Shown piece after piece: positions 12,311-22,661 of a stretch of DNA of 64,000 nt; the first letter of the stretch is position 1; each line of letters opens with the position of its first letter. Position numbers and translations under genes: made by a program. The stretch spans positions 7,050,704 through 7,114,703 of the forward strand of contig JAWZYU010000034.1 of NCBI GenBank assembly GCA_038380435.1, written 5' to 3'. The stretch comes from Ryuthela nishihirai (lineage: Eukaryota > Arthropoda > Arachnida > Araneae > Heptathelidae). The notes under the pieces were generated by a model that was given only the letters and a program-made list of their open reading frames with translations, was not told where the DNA came from and did no database searches.

Positions 12311-13280
12311 GGAAGTGGGGACTAAACAGAGGTTATCAATAAATAATGTAATGCTGTTTTAGATAAATTTTAGTCCCCACTTCCATTCATGTAATTTGTT
12401 AAAAATTTTCATGTAATTTGGTAATTTGGTTTTCAATTGGTAAAGCCTGCCCTTTTGCAACAGAGGTTATCAATAAATAATGTAATTCTGTTTTAGATGA
12501 ATAAGGACAGGCCAAAAAATGAGGTTTGGCAGGCAGTGTAAAATATGACTTTTTTAGAGTTGCCCTTCAATGGCCAAATGCAACATCTTATTAAGTGTTT
12601 GCGATGCATTAAATATGGGATGGTGAATCTGTGGCACATTCCCAAAGTGGCATGCAACACAGTTTTGCTTGGCATCCAAGTGTACACCATGTCAATGTCA
12701 ACAAAAGAAATTTTGTTGATCTTCATATTTATAAAGAATTAAGTATTAACAAATTTGTAAATTTTTTTAAGATATCAGAGCTAAAAGGCTAGAACAGTTT
12801 TCATTAAGAATTTTTCCAATTCAGGGAATTTGAAGGAACAGCAATATTTATAAAGCATCCTAATAATGTAATGTTGGAAAATTTTAATTTAAAACTGTTT
12901 AATGGATATATTTAACAAATTTTGAAATGCAATTGGTTGAATTGTAATCTAATTCAATATACTCATAGAAAAAAAAAAGTTTATTGATTTAAAAGTTTAG
13001 TTAGAAACTGTTGCATGAAATTGATTGAATGGGGTCAACACTGAAGAATACTGAAAATGAAGCTCTAAAAGCATAGATTCCAATTCCTTAAGTATTAATC
13101 TTTTTAAAATCAGTAACTGTCTCTATTTTATCACTTTTGTTATCCACTTATTTATGTGACTCAGTATTTTTTCGCTATGAACTTCATAAATTCAGACATG
13201 AGAAGTTGATTAATAAAGCAGTCAGTACTGCTTGCAAAGATCTAAAATCAATGAATTATCAGCTTGATATAAAAACACAA
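12311..13280. other. Non-coding, with a local 40-bp direct repeat
   Basis: ACAGAGGTTATCAATAAATA and the following TATGTAAT(G/T)CTGTTTTAGAT-like text occur near 12326 and again near 12460, about 134 bp apart. This is a small segmental duplication next to the Tc1 relic. The rest is AT-rich with no recognised gene. Confidence 0.45.
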
Positions 13281-13446
13281 ATACCTCCTCAAGCAGCTGC
13301 TTGCCATAGAGATCTGACAGGAGCCTATCAGTTTATACACCATAGTAGAAGGTCTGTGAGGAAGTCGAGACCTCAGCAGATAAACAACACAAACCTAGAT
13401 TCCTTTGATTGGCAGCCAAGTGCACTAACCACTTGGCCATGTGCCA
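13281..13446 (-). repeat. SINE-2 (tRNA-Ser-like), minus strand
   Basis: On the minus strand it runs from a worn tRNA-like head (TGGCCAAGTGGTTAGTGCAC) through CTGCTGAGGTCTCGA to the shared 3' end GCAGCTGCTTGAGGAGGTAT. Relatives lie at 33815-33990, 50144-50332 and 56951-57150. Confidence 0.8.
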
Positions 13447-13522
13447 TATACAGCAACAAAAATCTCACAGAATATTGGGTTAAAAACATATTTGTTATTT
13501 TGGGTTCCTTTTTGATTATATA

Positions 13523-14998
13523 CAGGGTGATTCAAAACTTATCGTTCAAATTTCGTGGGGAGGTAGGGAATACGTCAGGAAACCGATTTCACATAGGAAA
13601 GTATGTCCGCAAATGTACGCATGCGTATGTAGAAGGCGCTGTGTGTATCCAACCAGTGTACAGCTCGCCCGACCACTCCCGCTGTCATCAGTGTACGAAC
13701 TGACTTACTAGTGATAAGATGAATCGTTTTACGCATCAAGAGCTAGCGGATATGCATCTCGCATATGGGGCAGCTGGCGAAAGCGGCCACCAAGCTAGGC
13801 AAGTTTACGAAGACCGATACTCCAACAGAAGAATACCGCAGTATCAAATGTTTCAAATGTTTGCACGTGTGCATCGCAATCTGTGCGAACGTGGTTCACT
13901 GCGCAGCAACATGCAGGATACGGGGAGAAGACGACTGACGCGGACTGTCAACGTCGCAGAACAAGTCCTACAGTCCATCGAAGATAATCCGAATACCAGC
14001 ACACGAGCTATTGCTCAGCAGCTTGGGGTCTCTCAGTCAGCAGTGTGGTGGATACTGCACAGGAACATGTGCATCCTTACCATCTGCAAAGGGTGCAGTT
14101 ACTGCATCCTGACGATTATCCGAAGCGTGTGGAATTTGCACAATGGTTCATGCAGAAAGGTGCCGTGGACCCCAGTTTTCCAGCTTCTGTCCTTTTTACA
14201 GATGAAGCTTCATTCAGTCGTGAAGGTGTGTTCAATACACACAATTCACATGTGTGGGCTTACGACAACCTGCATGGTACGAGAAGTCACGCTGCGCAAC
14301 ATCGTTTTGCCGTAAATGTGTGGGCTGGAATCATTGGTGACTGTTTGTTGGGACCTTACTTGCTACCGCCCCGATTGGACGGCCGGAAATACCTAATATT
14401 TCTCGAGACAGTGTTACCGACTTTTCTGGGCGCTGTTCCTGCGCATATCCGCCGAGATATGTGGTATCAACATGACGGGGCTCCAGCCCATAGCACAATT
14501 GTTGCGCGTGATTACCTGAACCAAACATTCGGAGCTCGATGGATCGGTAGAGGTGGACCGATCGCTTGGCCACCCAGGTCACCTGATTTATCGCCCATGG
14601 ATTTCTTTTTGTGGGGGGCCATGAAATACCATGTGTACGAGACCCCCGTCGACAGTGAAATGGACCTCGTTGCATGAATACTGGCCACCGCAGGCATTGT
14701 CCGTGATATGCCAGGCGTTTTTGAAAATGTTCGATGGTCAATGCAACGGCGCTGTGAATCCTGTGTCCGTGTAAATGGTTGCAATTTTGAGCACCTACTG
14801 TGAACCTGTACTTTATCTTGTTGGAATAAAAGTCACATTCGTTACCACTTAACTGTACTGTTTCCTTGTGTTCACTTTACTTGTCCATTTTGTTCATGTA
14901 GATGACGTTTGCAGACATACTTTCCTATGTGAAATTGGTTTCCTGACATATTCCCTACCTCCCCACGAAATTTGAACGATAAGTTTTGAATCACCCTG
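13523..14998 (+). mobile_element. DD41D mariner-like transposon, near complete
   Basis: The element is 1476 bp, with long terminal inverted repeats of about 85 bp starting CAGGGTGATTCAAAACTTAT, and is flanked by TA at 13521-13522 and 14999-15000. Both repeats are almost identical, indicating a fairly recent insertion. It encodes one transposase (13719-14803), now broken. It belongs to the IS630-Tc1-mariner superfamily by target site and catalytic motifs. Confidence 0.92.
13719..14803 (+). pseudogene. DD41D transposase with DUF4817-like N-terminus, disrupted
   Basis: The N-terminus (MNRFTHQELADMHLAYGAAG, then VYEDRYSNRRIP) resembles the helix-turn-helix region annotated as DUF4817 in arthropod proteins, followed by a second HTH (TSTRAIAQQLGVSQSAVWW). 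The catalytic half has LFTDEASF, QHDGAPAHS and WPPRSPDLSPMDFFLWG. I count 41 residues between the second Asp and the final Asp, i.e. DD41D, a spacing reported for rosa/visitor-like elements. Two lesions inactivate it: a one-base frameshift near 14066-14074 and a TGA at 14675-14677 that looks like a CGA arginine codon changed by C-to-T. The original stop is TGA at 14801-14803. The start at 13719 is the first ATG and gives the full HTH. Confidence 0.88.
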
Positions 14999-15000
14999 TA

Positions 15001-15446
15001 TATATAGATAAAAATTTCCTAAATGAATAGAATTAAATTTTATTTTTAAGTTGTATACTTCATCTCTTCTTTTTTAGAAAAAATGCTATCGGTTTGCAAC
15101 ATTTTTTAAAGAAATTTTGGATTTTTTTTTCTACTATACTTGAAACAAAATGTTTTTATAACAAACAAAAAAGCAAAAAACTTGAAATATTTTTATATAC
15201 AAAAAGACCATTGTTGTTGAATGCAAAGAACAAATAATATTTTAGCTGTCTTTGGCATATATAACCTGAATGAGGTCTGCAATTCCTGGATTAAACCATT
15301 TGTATCAGTGTTTATAGATAACTTTTATTGATGTAATTCTGTGCTTTTACACAATTTTGGTTTTGTTGTTATATGGCTTTTGAATCTTGTAACTTTTTGC
15401 TCTTTTTTTAATATATTGGTTCACTGATTATTGTTAATCCTTTCAG
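15001..15446. other. AT-rich intron end before exon
   Basis: T-rich sequence leads to the acceptor TTTCAG at 15441-15446. No other feature is recognised. Confidence 0.5.
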
Positions 15447-15502
15447 AAAGCTCTCCTTATCTTCAAATTATATTGAACGTCTTTCTAATTTCCAAGGCCT
15501 AA
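15447..15502 (+). CDS. DNAL1: DNAL1 exon, first leucine-rich repeat
   Basis: With the two bases carried over from 7814 the exon reads E-KLSLSSNYIERLSNFQGL plus one base. Human DNAL1 has KLSLSTNCIEKIANLNGL in the same place. The LxLSxNxIExLxxxxGL pattern is a leucine-rich repeat of the SDS22-like kind. The acceptor is TTTCAG and the donor GTAAGT at 15503; the phase-1 junction is completed by the next exon to give an Asn codon. The flanking introns are about 7.6 kb and 19.6 kb. Confidence 0.9.
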
Positions 15503-15628
15503 GTAAGTAAAGAGGGTCACATTTCAAATGTTAGTTTTAAAAAGTTCTTTAGAAATATACTTGTTTGCAGAGTTTTTGCAGATGCCAATGTTTTTTACAT
15601 GTATGTGGTAAATTTAATCTATCTAAAT

Positions 15629-15764
15629 CAGGAAGGTCAACCTGCAGCAAGTGGCACAGCTCCTGATTTTTTTGGCTCTTCCAAATTTAGTTTCCCCTGG
15701 ACGGCACATAACAAATTTCCAGCATTTTATGTGGCATGTTGCAGAAAAAGATTGGTCACTCCTC
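15629..15764. mobile_element. Very short hAT-type MITE
   Basis: The ends are CAGGAAGGTCAACC and, inverted, GAGGAGTGACCAATC. The flanking 8-bp words match at 7 of 8 positions (ATCTAAAT at 15621-15628, ATGTAAAT at 15765-15772). At 136 bp it is non-coding. The internal text (AGTGGCACAGC, GTGGCATGTTGCAG) is of the kind seen in old hAT MITEs. Confidence 0.55.
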
Positions 15765-15772
15765 ATGTAAAT

Positions 15773-16424
15773 GAATAAAATGATTAAGCATTATGAAGAA
15801 AAATCATTTATATTATTTTCTACGAAATCAGTGAAAAGTAGCTAATCCCTAGATTTCTCATCATAAAATTTTTAGTTATAATAAACTATAGACTTTTGTG
15901 GTATTCTGCAGAACATTTGGATTCAATGAAAGCTTCCTAGTGTTCCATGATAGGAAGAAGGATTGAGAAAAATCACTGATGCAACATTTGTCCAATTGCA
16001 TAAAACAACATTTTCAGCCTCTAAACAGAAGCATTAGATCTTCATAATCCTTTTCTTGCATCTGAAAATGTGTCTTAATTACTACTGAAAAGAAAATACA
16101 ACTATTTGGCATATTTATTTGACTCTTTTTGAGAACTTAGAATTATTAGTAGCACAATGAGCCTTAATTTGTTTTTCCATTTAACTTTAATTTTTGTTTT
16201 TCCACTTAACACTTCTTTATTAAGGTTTCAGGGCAAATATTTATATTTAGGGGGATAAACTAAATGTAATGAGTTCTAAAAATAAAAAATAAATATAAGG
16301 GTCCTGTAACCTTGAAAAATTTGAAAATCCTATCATAAAATAAGTAGCATTTTTTTTTAAACTATAATTTTGCTGACTAGCTACAGCACACCAAAACTTT
16401 GATATAAAATTAATTTCTTCTTCC
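15773..16424. other. AT-rich non-coding stretch
   Basis: No gene or known repeat is visible. Confidence 0.4.
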
Positions 16425-17160
16425 ATTCATAACTGTCACAAATTACAGCTAAGAAAGCCATTTAGGGTGGCACCTACCATTGCCAGCTATCCCACATTAG
16501 CAAAGGCATTAATTTCGTTGCATTTAGGGACCCAATTTTTTAACCCAGTGTTGGGTTACATGGGGAGTCCACATACAAAATTTGGGACCATTTGGTAAAG
16601 CATTTGGGGGACCACAGGGGACTGAAATTTTTTGAAAGAGAGACAAAACTCTCTCAATAACTTGCATAATATAATTAAGCTAGAGCATATGTTAATGTGG
16701 GAACACCATAGAAGAAATGTGTATTATCTATTTGGGCTGCCCTCTCTTCTGCCCATTTGAATATGATTATTATTTATAACTAACTACATCCTGTCAAAAG
16801 TTTTGTGCAAAGTGAATTTCTCCTTTCTTCCTCCATTCATAACATTCACAAATTATAGCTGAGAAAGCCACAGTGACATTAACTGTGCTACCCTCCACTG
16901 TCAGATCTCCCACATTCACAAAGATCCCATCCCATTCAGGTAGGGACCTAGTTTTTAACCCAACATGGGGAACCCAAATACAAAATTTGGGACCATTTAG
17001 TCAAATATCTGTGGAATTACAGAGGACTGAAATCTGTTGAAAAAAATTTAAACTCTCTCAATAACGTGCATAGTATAATTGAGCTAGTACACACTGAGGA
17101 AGAAAAGCATATATTTTCTATCAGTGTTTTCCATGCCAGCTGCATGCCCATCCAGATATG
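16425..17160. repeat. Diverged tandem duplication, about 410-bp period
   Basis: Two copies follow each other (about 16425-16790 and 16845-17160). They share CCATTCATAAC, CACAAATTA(C/T)AGCT(A/G)AGAAAGCCA, TACAAAATTTGGGACCATTT and AAACTCTCTCAATAAC. Part of the unit recurs at about 43425-43495 (AAATTTGAGACTAAGTGGTCA). The shared text resembles the worn 3' part of a retroelement, but there is no coding evidence. Confidence 0.6.
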
Positions 17161-17219
17161 GTTATTATTTATTGTGATTGATATTTGGAATACATTGCAT
17201 GGTGTTAAAATTATTTTGG

Positions 17220-18180
17220 TAAAACACTACGAATATAAAAGTAATGTTTGTTACAAAAATTGTGTATGATTAATATTTTTGTTTCATATTTATCTGCGTT
17301 TCCTTCTAGAAAATTTCCCACTCCATGTCTCATCATTTATGTTAATCAATATATACCCTTCAACTTATATGGTATTAGTCTGAGAGTGGAGAATTGCAGT
17401 AACTTAAGTATAGTAAAAATATGAAAAAATGCAAAACCAGTATGTTAGCATAAAATCATGTTTTATCTAGTATTTAAAGCAATTAAGTTGGCATTTAAAG
17501 TAAAAATCATAAATATAAAACATTATGGGTATTTTTGACTAAAGTGTAGCTTTCTTAAAATGCCTTCTCTGTGGCTGCACTCTGTGCACATATTTGAGTC
17601 ATATATTTCACCAATATATTCTTGAACTTTGTTCCATGAAGAAAATTGTTTTAATGGAGACAGACTTATTACTGCACACAAATCTTTCCATGCAGTACCA
17701 CTAGCTCCACACTATTCATATGCTGAAGTATAATAGAATATTGGTCCTAAATTTAAGTGACCCCTATCTCCATTATTGATTAAAACACAATATGTATGGT
17801 CTTATCTGCTCTGCTCATCAAAAGTTAACCATGGATCACCAAAATGTAAATGATAAAATAATCGTTAAAGGTAAAATATTTTTAACATACCTAGGTAATA
17901 TAATATGTAATTTAGAAAAATCAGCTTATAAATTCTGTATGACCTCATAGAATATGTAAAGCAGATATCCTATGAAAGAAGTAGTTTTGTATGTGCTCAA
18001 ACATTTTAAACTGAAATGCTACATTGTCAATCTGAAATAGTCAATTGCTTCACAGAAAAATTCTCAAAGAAAATTTTTAGATGACTACAGTTTTGATGAA
18101 AATATTTAGATGACGAAATGATAGAGAGCCATCGGAATGTTGGAGGCTAGTCGAATAATTATGGAGTTAGCCGTTTTCTT
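17220..18180. other. AT-rich non-coding stretch
   Basis: No gene or recognised repeat is seen. Confidence 0.4.
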
Positions 18181-18189
18181 TAGTGTTCA

Positions 18190-19205
18190 CCATTCTGATA
18201 TTTCAAGGCTATGGCAGCAATACTCAAACAGTCATCAGAAGACCTGTTCAAGGGCATCCTAGGTGTTATGACTCCTGAAGATGATTGATATATTGAATTA
18301 CTATCCCTACAGAACAGAAGAATAACAGCATCATCTCTACCTTCAGATATCATTGCAGCCACAGGAAGTCAGGTAGCTGTCTCAATGCTGACCAGAAGGC
18401 TTCACAAGGTCTGTGCCCATTTAACCTTCAGACACACACAGGGCTGCTTGAAATGGGGTCATGATCATTTAGCCTGGATCCAAGAACAATGGAGTCATGA
18501 TCATTTAGCCTGGATCCAAGAACAATGGAGTCATGTTCTGTTGACAAATGAGCATAAAATTTTCTTTGCAATTGGACAGCAGATATGTGCTGAACTGGAG
18601 AGAGGTGGGAATCTTCAACGAACCCCATAACATTTTTGAGGAAATGGTTTTGGTGGTTATCTAACTGCATATGACAGATTTTCATTGTGTGGCTATACCA
18701 ACTTCCAATCTTCTATATTCTGTAGGGTTCTGTGAATACTTCAAGATATTGGGATGAGGTGGCATACCCAGAAATTTCAAATATAGGGGGGATGGGACTT
18801 CTTGATGAGTGTCTGATTTTCGGGGACTTTCTTAGAAATATGCATTATTCAAGTTCTCAAGGATATTTTTATCTTTATAATATCCTTTATTATGATCCCC
18901 CCTCCTGGTACACCATTGTTGGGATGAGATCCTTGAACCCTAAGCATTTGCAGTAGGTGAAGATTTGCTCCTAATGGAAGATTATGCCTGTCCACACAGA
19001 ACAAGAGTTACCAACCAATATTTTGAGGAAGAGGTGCTTAATGAATAGAGTGGCCAGCATCCTCTCTGGATATCACCCCCATAGTACATCTTTGGGATGC
19101 CCTAGGGAGATGTAAATCTGCCTTTCAAACCCTTCCTCAAACCATCAAGACTCTCTTAGTACTCAGTGGACTTTATTGCCCTCCCATTCTCTGGGTTATA
19201 TTATG
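18190..19205 (+). pseudogene. Tc1-like transposase relic, second type
   Basis: Plus-strand fragments match a Tc1-like transposase in order: MLTRRLHKVCAHLTFRHTQG, LAWIQEQWSHVLLTNEHKI (the first catalytic Asp of ..FTDE.. is now Asn), QQICAELERGGNLQRTP and ACPHRTRVTNQYFEEEVLN (from the D(D)NAxPHR segment). Frames change several times and stops interrupt. An exact 36-bp tandem duplication (18459-18494 and 18495-18530) repeats HDHLAWIQEQWS. No terminal inverted repeats were found, so the real ends are uncertain. Confidence 0.75.
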
Positions 19206-19499
19206 GGGACTTCGTATCAATATTGTCAGGTTTGCATTATTAGCCTCCTAGAGGGAGCTACATCCCCTATTGGTTACATTTTATATTTAAATCCCCTCCT
19301 CCATACACTTTTCATGTGCTTTTTTAGGGTATATGCATATTATTTTTGCTTAAAGCTTTATGACTTCACTTAGTTATTTTTATATCTTGTGAAATTTGAT
19401 TAAATTTTTTCACACATATTTTGGGATCTCTGTATTTTTACCGATCTTCCTATTGCTTTTTGCTTGGCATTTGTTGGTTTGTCAGTTTGTCAATTTGTG

Positions 19500-20060
19500 G
19501 ATTTGTCAAAGCAGTTCTTCCACCATATCTTTCTAATGCGATGGACAAACTTAATGATTTATGTGTCAAATGAAAGCTTATTATGTTGGGAAATATTTAC
19601 CCCCCCCATGCTTCCTTCCCCCTAAAAAAGGAGAAATATGAAAACAATCATTCCTCTCCAAAAGTAACACGCTATGCATCAAATGAAAGCTTGGGATGCA
19701 GGGAGTGTCATACACTATACAAAATAGATACCCCCATTCTTTCTTCCCCCTAAAGAAAGGGGGAATCTGAAAATTATTGTTCTGCCATATCTTTGGAATA
19801 CGAGGGCCAAAAGTAACATGCTATGTATCAGATGAAAGGTTATGGCATGGGGAATATCACAGGTTAAAAATATTTCACCCTCCCTGTTTCTTCCTCCTTG
19901 AAAAGTGAAAATATGAAAATTATTGTTCACTATATCTTTCGAATGGTGAGGTCCTGCAATTATGAGTTAGGTGTCAAATGCTCATATGATGACCGTCATA
20001 GACTATTCTGAATTCCCCCCCCCCCAACCATTCTACCTCCCACCAAAAAAGGATGATTTT
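19500..20060. repeat. Four diverged tandem units of about 130 bp
   Basis: Each unit has the order TTC(T)(G)CCATATCTTT, AAAGTAAC(A/C)(T/C)GCTATG(T/C)ATCA, ATGAAAG(C/G)TT, a C-run, then CTTCC(C)CCTAAA and AAATATGAAAA. Copies start near 19515, 19645, 19785 and 19925. The age is high and the origin unknown; a tandemly repeated intron satellite is the simplest description. Confidence 0.6.
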
Positions 20061-20234
20061 CCTGGGGGGAGGGTGTGTGACCTTAATGAGTAATATCTCA
20101 AAGCCTGTCATTTCACCAATGTCATGACTACCTTAAATGCGACTGCAAAAGCAGTGGGAAGGAAAATATGTTCGATGTTTATGAGTCGCATATTAAATGG
20201 AAGTTTCTAAAGGTAGGTGTTTTAAGTTGCAAAG

Positions 20235-20545
20235 TAAAAATATAAAATTTAAAATTGTAAAAATACTTATCTTCCTAAAATGTGCCCTAAAAATAGAAAA
20301 TGAACCTAAAACATATAGATGTGTAAACAGTCACTGAATTTGTATTCACTTCAAAGGAAGATAGGGTGACAGTTTACCTACTCAACAAGATTACTGTCAC
20401 TGAGTGTGTAAGATTACCCAATCTTCCTTTGAAGTGAATGCGAATTCAGTGACTGATTGCATGATCTATATTTTTTAGATTTATTTTCTACTTTTTAGGG
20501 TGCATGTAGAAAAGATAAGTTTTTTATATTTTTAATTCGTTTATA
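20235..20545. mobile_element. Foldback MITE
   Basis: The arms are inverted over about 125 bases. The inner arm CAGTCACTGAATTTGTATTC with CACTTCAAAGGAAGA (about 20319-20353) pairs with 20419-20453. The outer arm CTTATCTTCCTAAAATG at about 20267 pairs with text ending GATAAG near 20519. The centre holds about 65 bases containing a smaller ACAGT/ACTGT hairpin. No coding sequence or clear target duplication was found, so the superfamily is unknown. Confidence 0.65.
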
Positions 20546-20659
20546 TTATTAATCTGTGCTTTTAATGAGCAGTGTATATAAAATAATAGCTGTATTTCTT
20601 TCCAACATTGCTTATTGGCATATGCTTAGGTCAATTTCACATGGGAGATGCTATTAGCA

Positions 20660-20750
20660 CCCCTCGATGCGAGAGCCTGTCCGTGGTGAGGGGACCACCC
20701 TGTGAAGGTTCCGCTGGCTCGGTTACCTTCACAGGGTCCTAAACGCTCGC
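20660..20750 (+). ncRNA. Candidate HDV-like self-cleaving ribozyme at LINE 5' end
   Basis: The strand order matches the nested double pseudoknot of HDV-like ribozymes. P1 is CCCCTCG (20660-20666) with TGAGGGG (20687-20693). P2 is GCGAG (20669-20673) with CTCGC (20746-20750). P3 is GCC (20675-20677) with GGT (20685-20687), closing a 7-base L3 that contains TCC. P4 is ACCCTGTGAAGGT (20697-20709) with ACCTTCACAGGGT (20725-20737). J4/2 is CCTAAACG, with the expected C-T-A-A. P1 and P3 compete for T20687, and the P1.1 register is uncertain. Such ribozymes are known at the 5' ends of R2, RTE, Baggins and L1Tc LINEs, where they release the 5' end of the RNA. Identification here is by eye only. Confidence 0.6.
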
Positions 20751-21343
20751 CCGCGTGTTTGCCGTGCGCGGAGACCCGTGTCCCTGGAAAGGAGGAGCCT
20801 GGCAGTTGCTCAGGGGTCCCCGTCTTCTCTCCCCAGCTCATGACTGGTGGGGTCCCCTTTTGCCGTTTTGCCATTGGGGAGCCTGTCTGTCGCGGGGCTG
20901 GGCAGCGACTTCCGGGGCCGCTGCTATACACTGCTTTGGCCTCTGCTTCAGGTAAACGGGAGGTCCTGGGGTGGCCCCCTCAGGATCAATCGGCTGGTGG
21001 GCTGGTCCTGCTAGGGTCAACTATGCAGATCGGTGAGTAACCTTGTCCACCGTCCGGACAACGGTTTGCGAGTTTCCCCACACATTTACTAATTTTGTAG
21101 TTTTCTTTCTTTTGTGAGGCCAGCTCTTGCCTCACACTTTATTGCTTTGTTGCTTCTTTTCTTTTGTGGGAACTCCGACGAGTTTCCCACCATTTCTCTT
21201 TTACTTTTTGTTTTGTAGTGAAGGCTTGGCTCACTGGCTGTGTGGTTATGGTGCTCGGGCAGCCCTGGCGCCCAACTGGGCGTCCCCTTGTTGGACACCA
21301 TGGTGGGTGGGGACAATGGGCACTGAATCCCTCAAAAACAACC

Positions 21344-22660
21344 ATGAGTTCTACTACTCATAATTCTTCGAACAATGCCGCGAAGAGGGTTCGCCATGAA
21401 CCCCCAACTTCTTTGTCTTTGCCTTCGTCTTCGTGTGTGTCTCCGAAGTTCCTGATCATCCACTCTACGGGTGATCAGGTTCTTGGGGACATGTCCCCTT
21501 TTTTTATAAACAAGGGTATTCAAGGTCTTGCGGGAGAGCCGAAATCTGTCAAGCGCCTAAGATCTGGTGACTTGCAGGTGGAGACTGCATGCTCCAAGCA
21601 CTCGGAGCTTTTATTAAAGGTTACAGCGATTGGCGGAGTGGCAGTCGAAGTCATTCCACACAAAACGCTCAATTCCTCCCGGGGCGTGATCTCTGAGTGG
21701 GGCCTCCTCAAGGTTTCTGAGGAGGAAATCCTCTTGGAGCTTTCAGCCCAGGGGGTGATCGCAGTCCACCGGGTTTCATCACGCCGTAATGGAAAGTTAG
21801 AGCCCACCAGGTTACTAATCCTAACTTTCAACACACCACGCCTGTCTACTTCCATCAAGGCAGCATACTTACACTGCGAGGTGCGGCCATTTATACCCAA
21901 CCCTCTGCGTTGCTTTCAATGCCAGAGGTTTGGCCATGCCCGCACCGCATGCCGGGGCAAGCCCACCTGTGCTCGTTGTGGCAGTCAGGATCATCTCGAA
22001 CCTGACTGCACAGCAGAAAAGGCATGCTGTGTAAACTGCCGTGGTGAACATCCGGCGTACTCCCGCGACTGTCTGAAGTGGCTGGAGGAGAAAGAGGTAC
22101 AGTGCCTCAAGACCCTTCATAACATCAGCTATCCAGAGGCGTGAAAGCTCGCTGCACCGCCTGCCCCACCTGGCAAGGTCTCCTATGCCGGTGCGGTTGT
22201 CGGAAAGCCCATCATTAAGATGGCTTCTGTGGCGGTGCAGACGGTGCGGTTGTCGGAAAGCCCATCATTAAGATGGCTTCCGTGGCGGTGCAGACTGACA
22301 TCAGCGTTCCACCAGCTGAATCTTTCTCGCCTGCTGCCAAGTACCTCTTGACGCAGGCGAAGCCGACGTTGGTATCAACCTCGACATCGACACCGGTTTC
22401 TATTCCTGTGTCTGTGCTTTCCACATCCACCTCCGGAAGGCCCCCTCCACCCCGCCCACAGACAGCAAGACCTACAAAACCCAAGGGGCCCCCGCCAGGG
22501 GCCCAAAAAGAAAATTTTACCTCCTCGTTCGACGGTCTCTGATCCATGTTGTTCGGACGACTCCGAGGACATGGACACCGACCGCCCTAATTTTCCAAAA
22601 CCGTCGCTGGCGATGGTTAACATAAATCGCAAGTCGTCCGCCAATTCTTCTAAGACCTGA
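21344..22660 (+). pseudogene. LINE ORF1, gag-like protein with three zinc knuckles
   Basis: I chose ATG 21344 (context ACCATGA); an earlier in-frame ATG at 21164 would add 60 poorly supported residues. After a low-complexity start the protein has a folded middle (LKVTAIGGVAVEVIPHKTLN and following) and then three zinc knuckles: CFQC-x4-H-x4-C, CARC-x4-H-x4-C and CVNC-x3-H-x6-C, for RNA binding in the LINE ribonucleoprotein. Three lesions are seen: TGA at 22142-22144 (probably from CGA), a 53-bp tandem duplication (22190-22242, 22243-22295) that shifts the frame, and a one-base shift near 22490-22515. The acidic tail ends at TGA 22658-22660, one base before the ORF2 ATG. Confidence 0.85.
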
Positions 22661-22661
22661 G

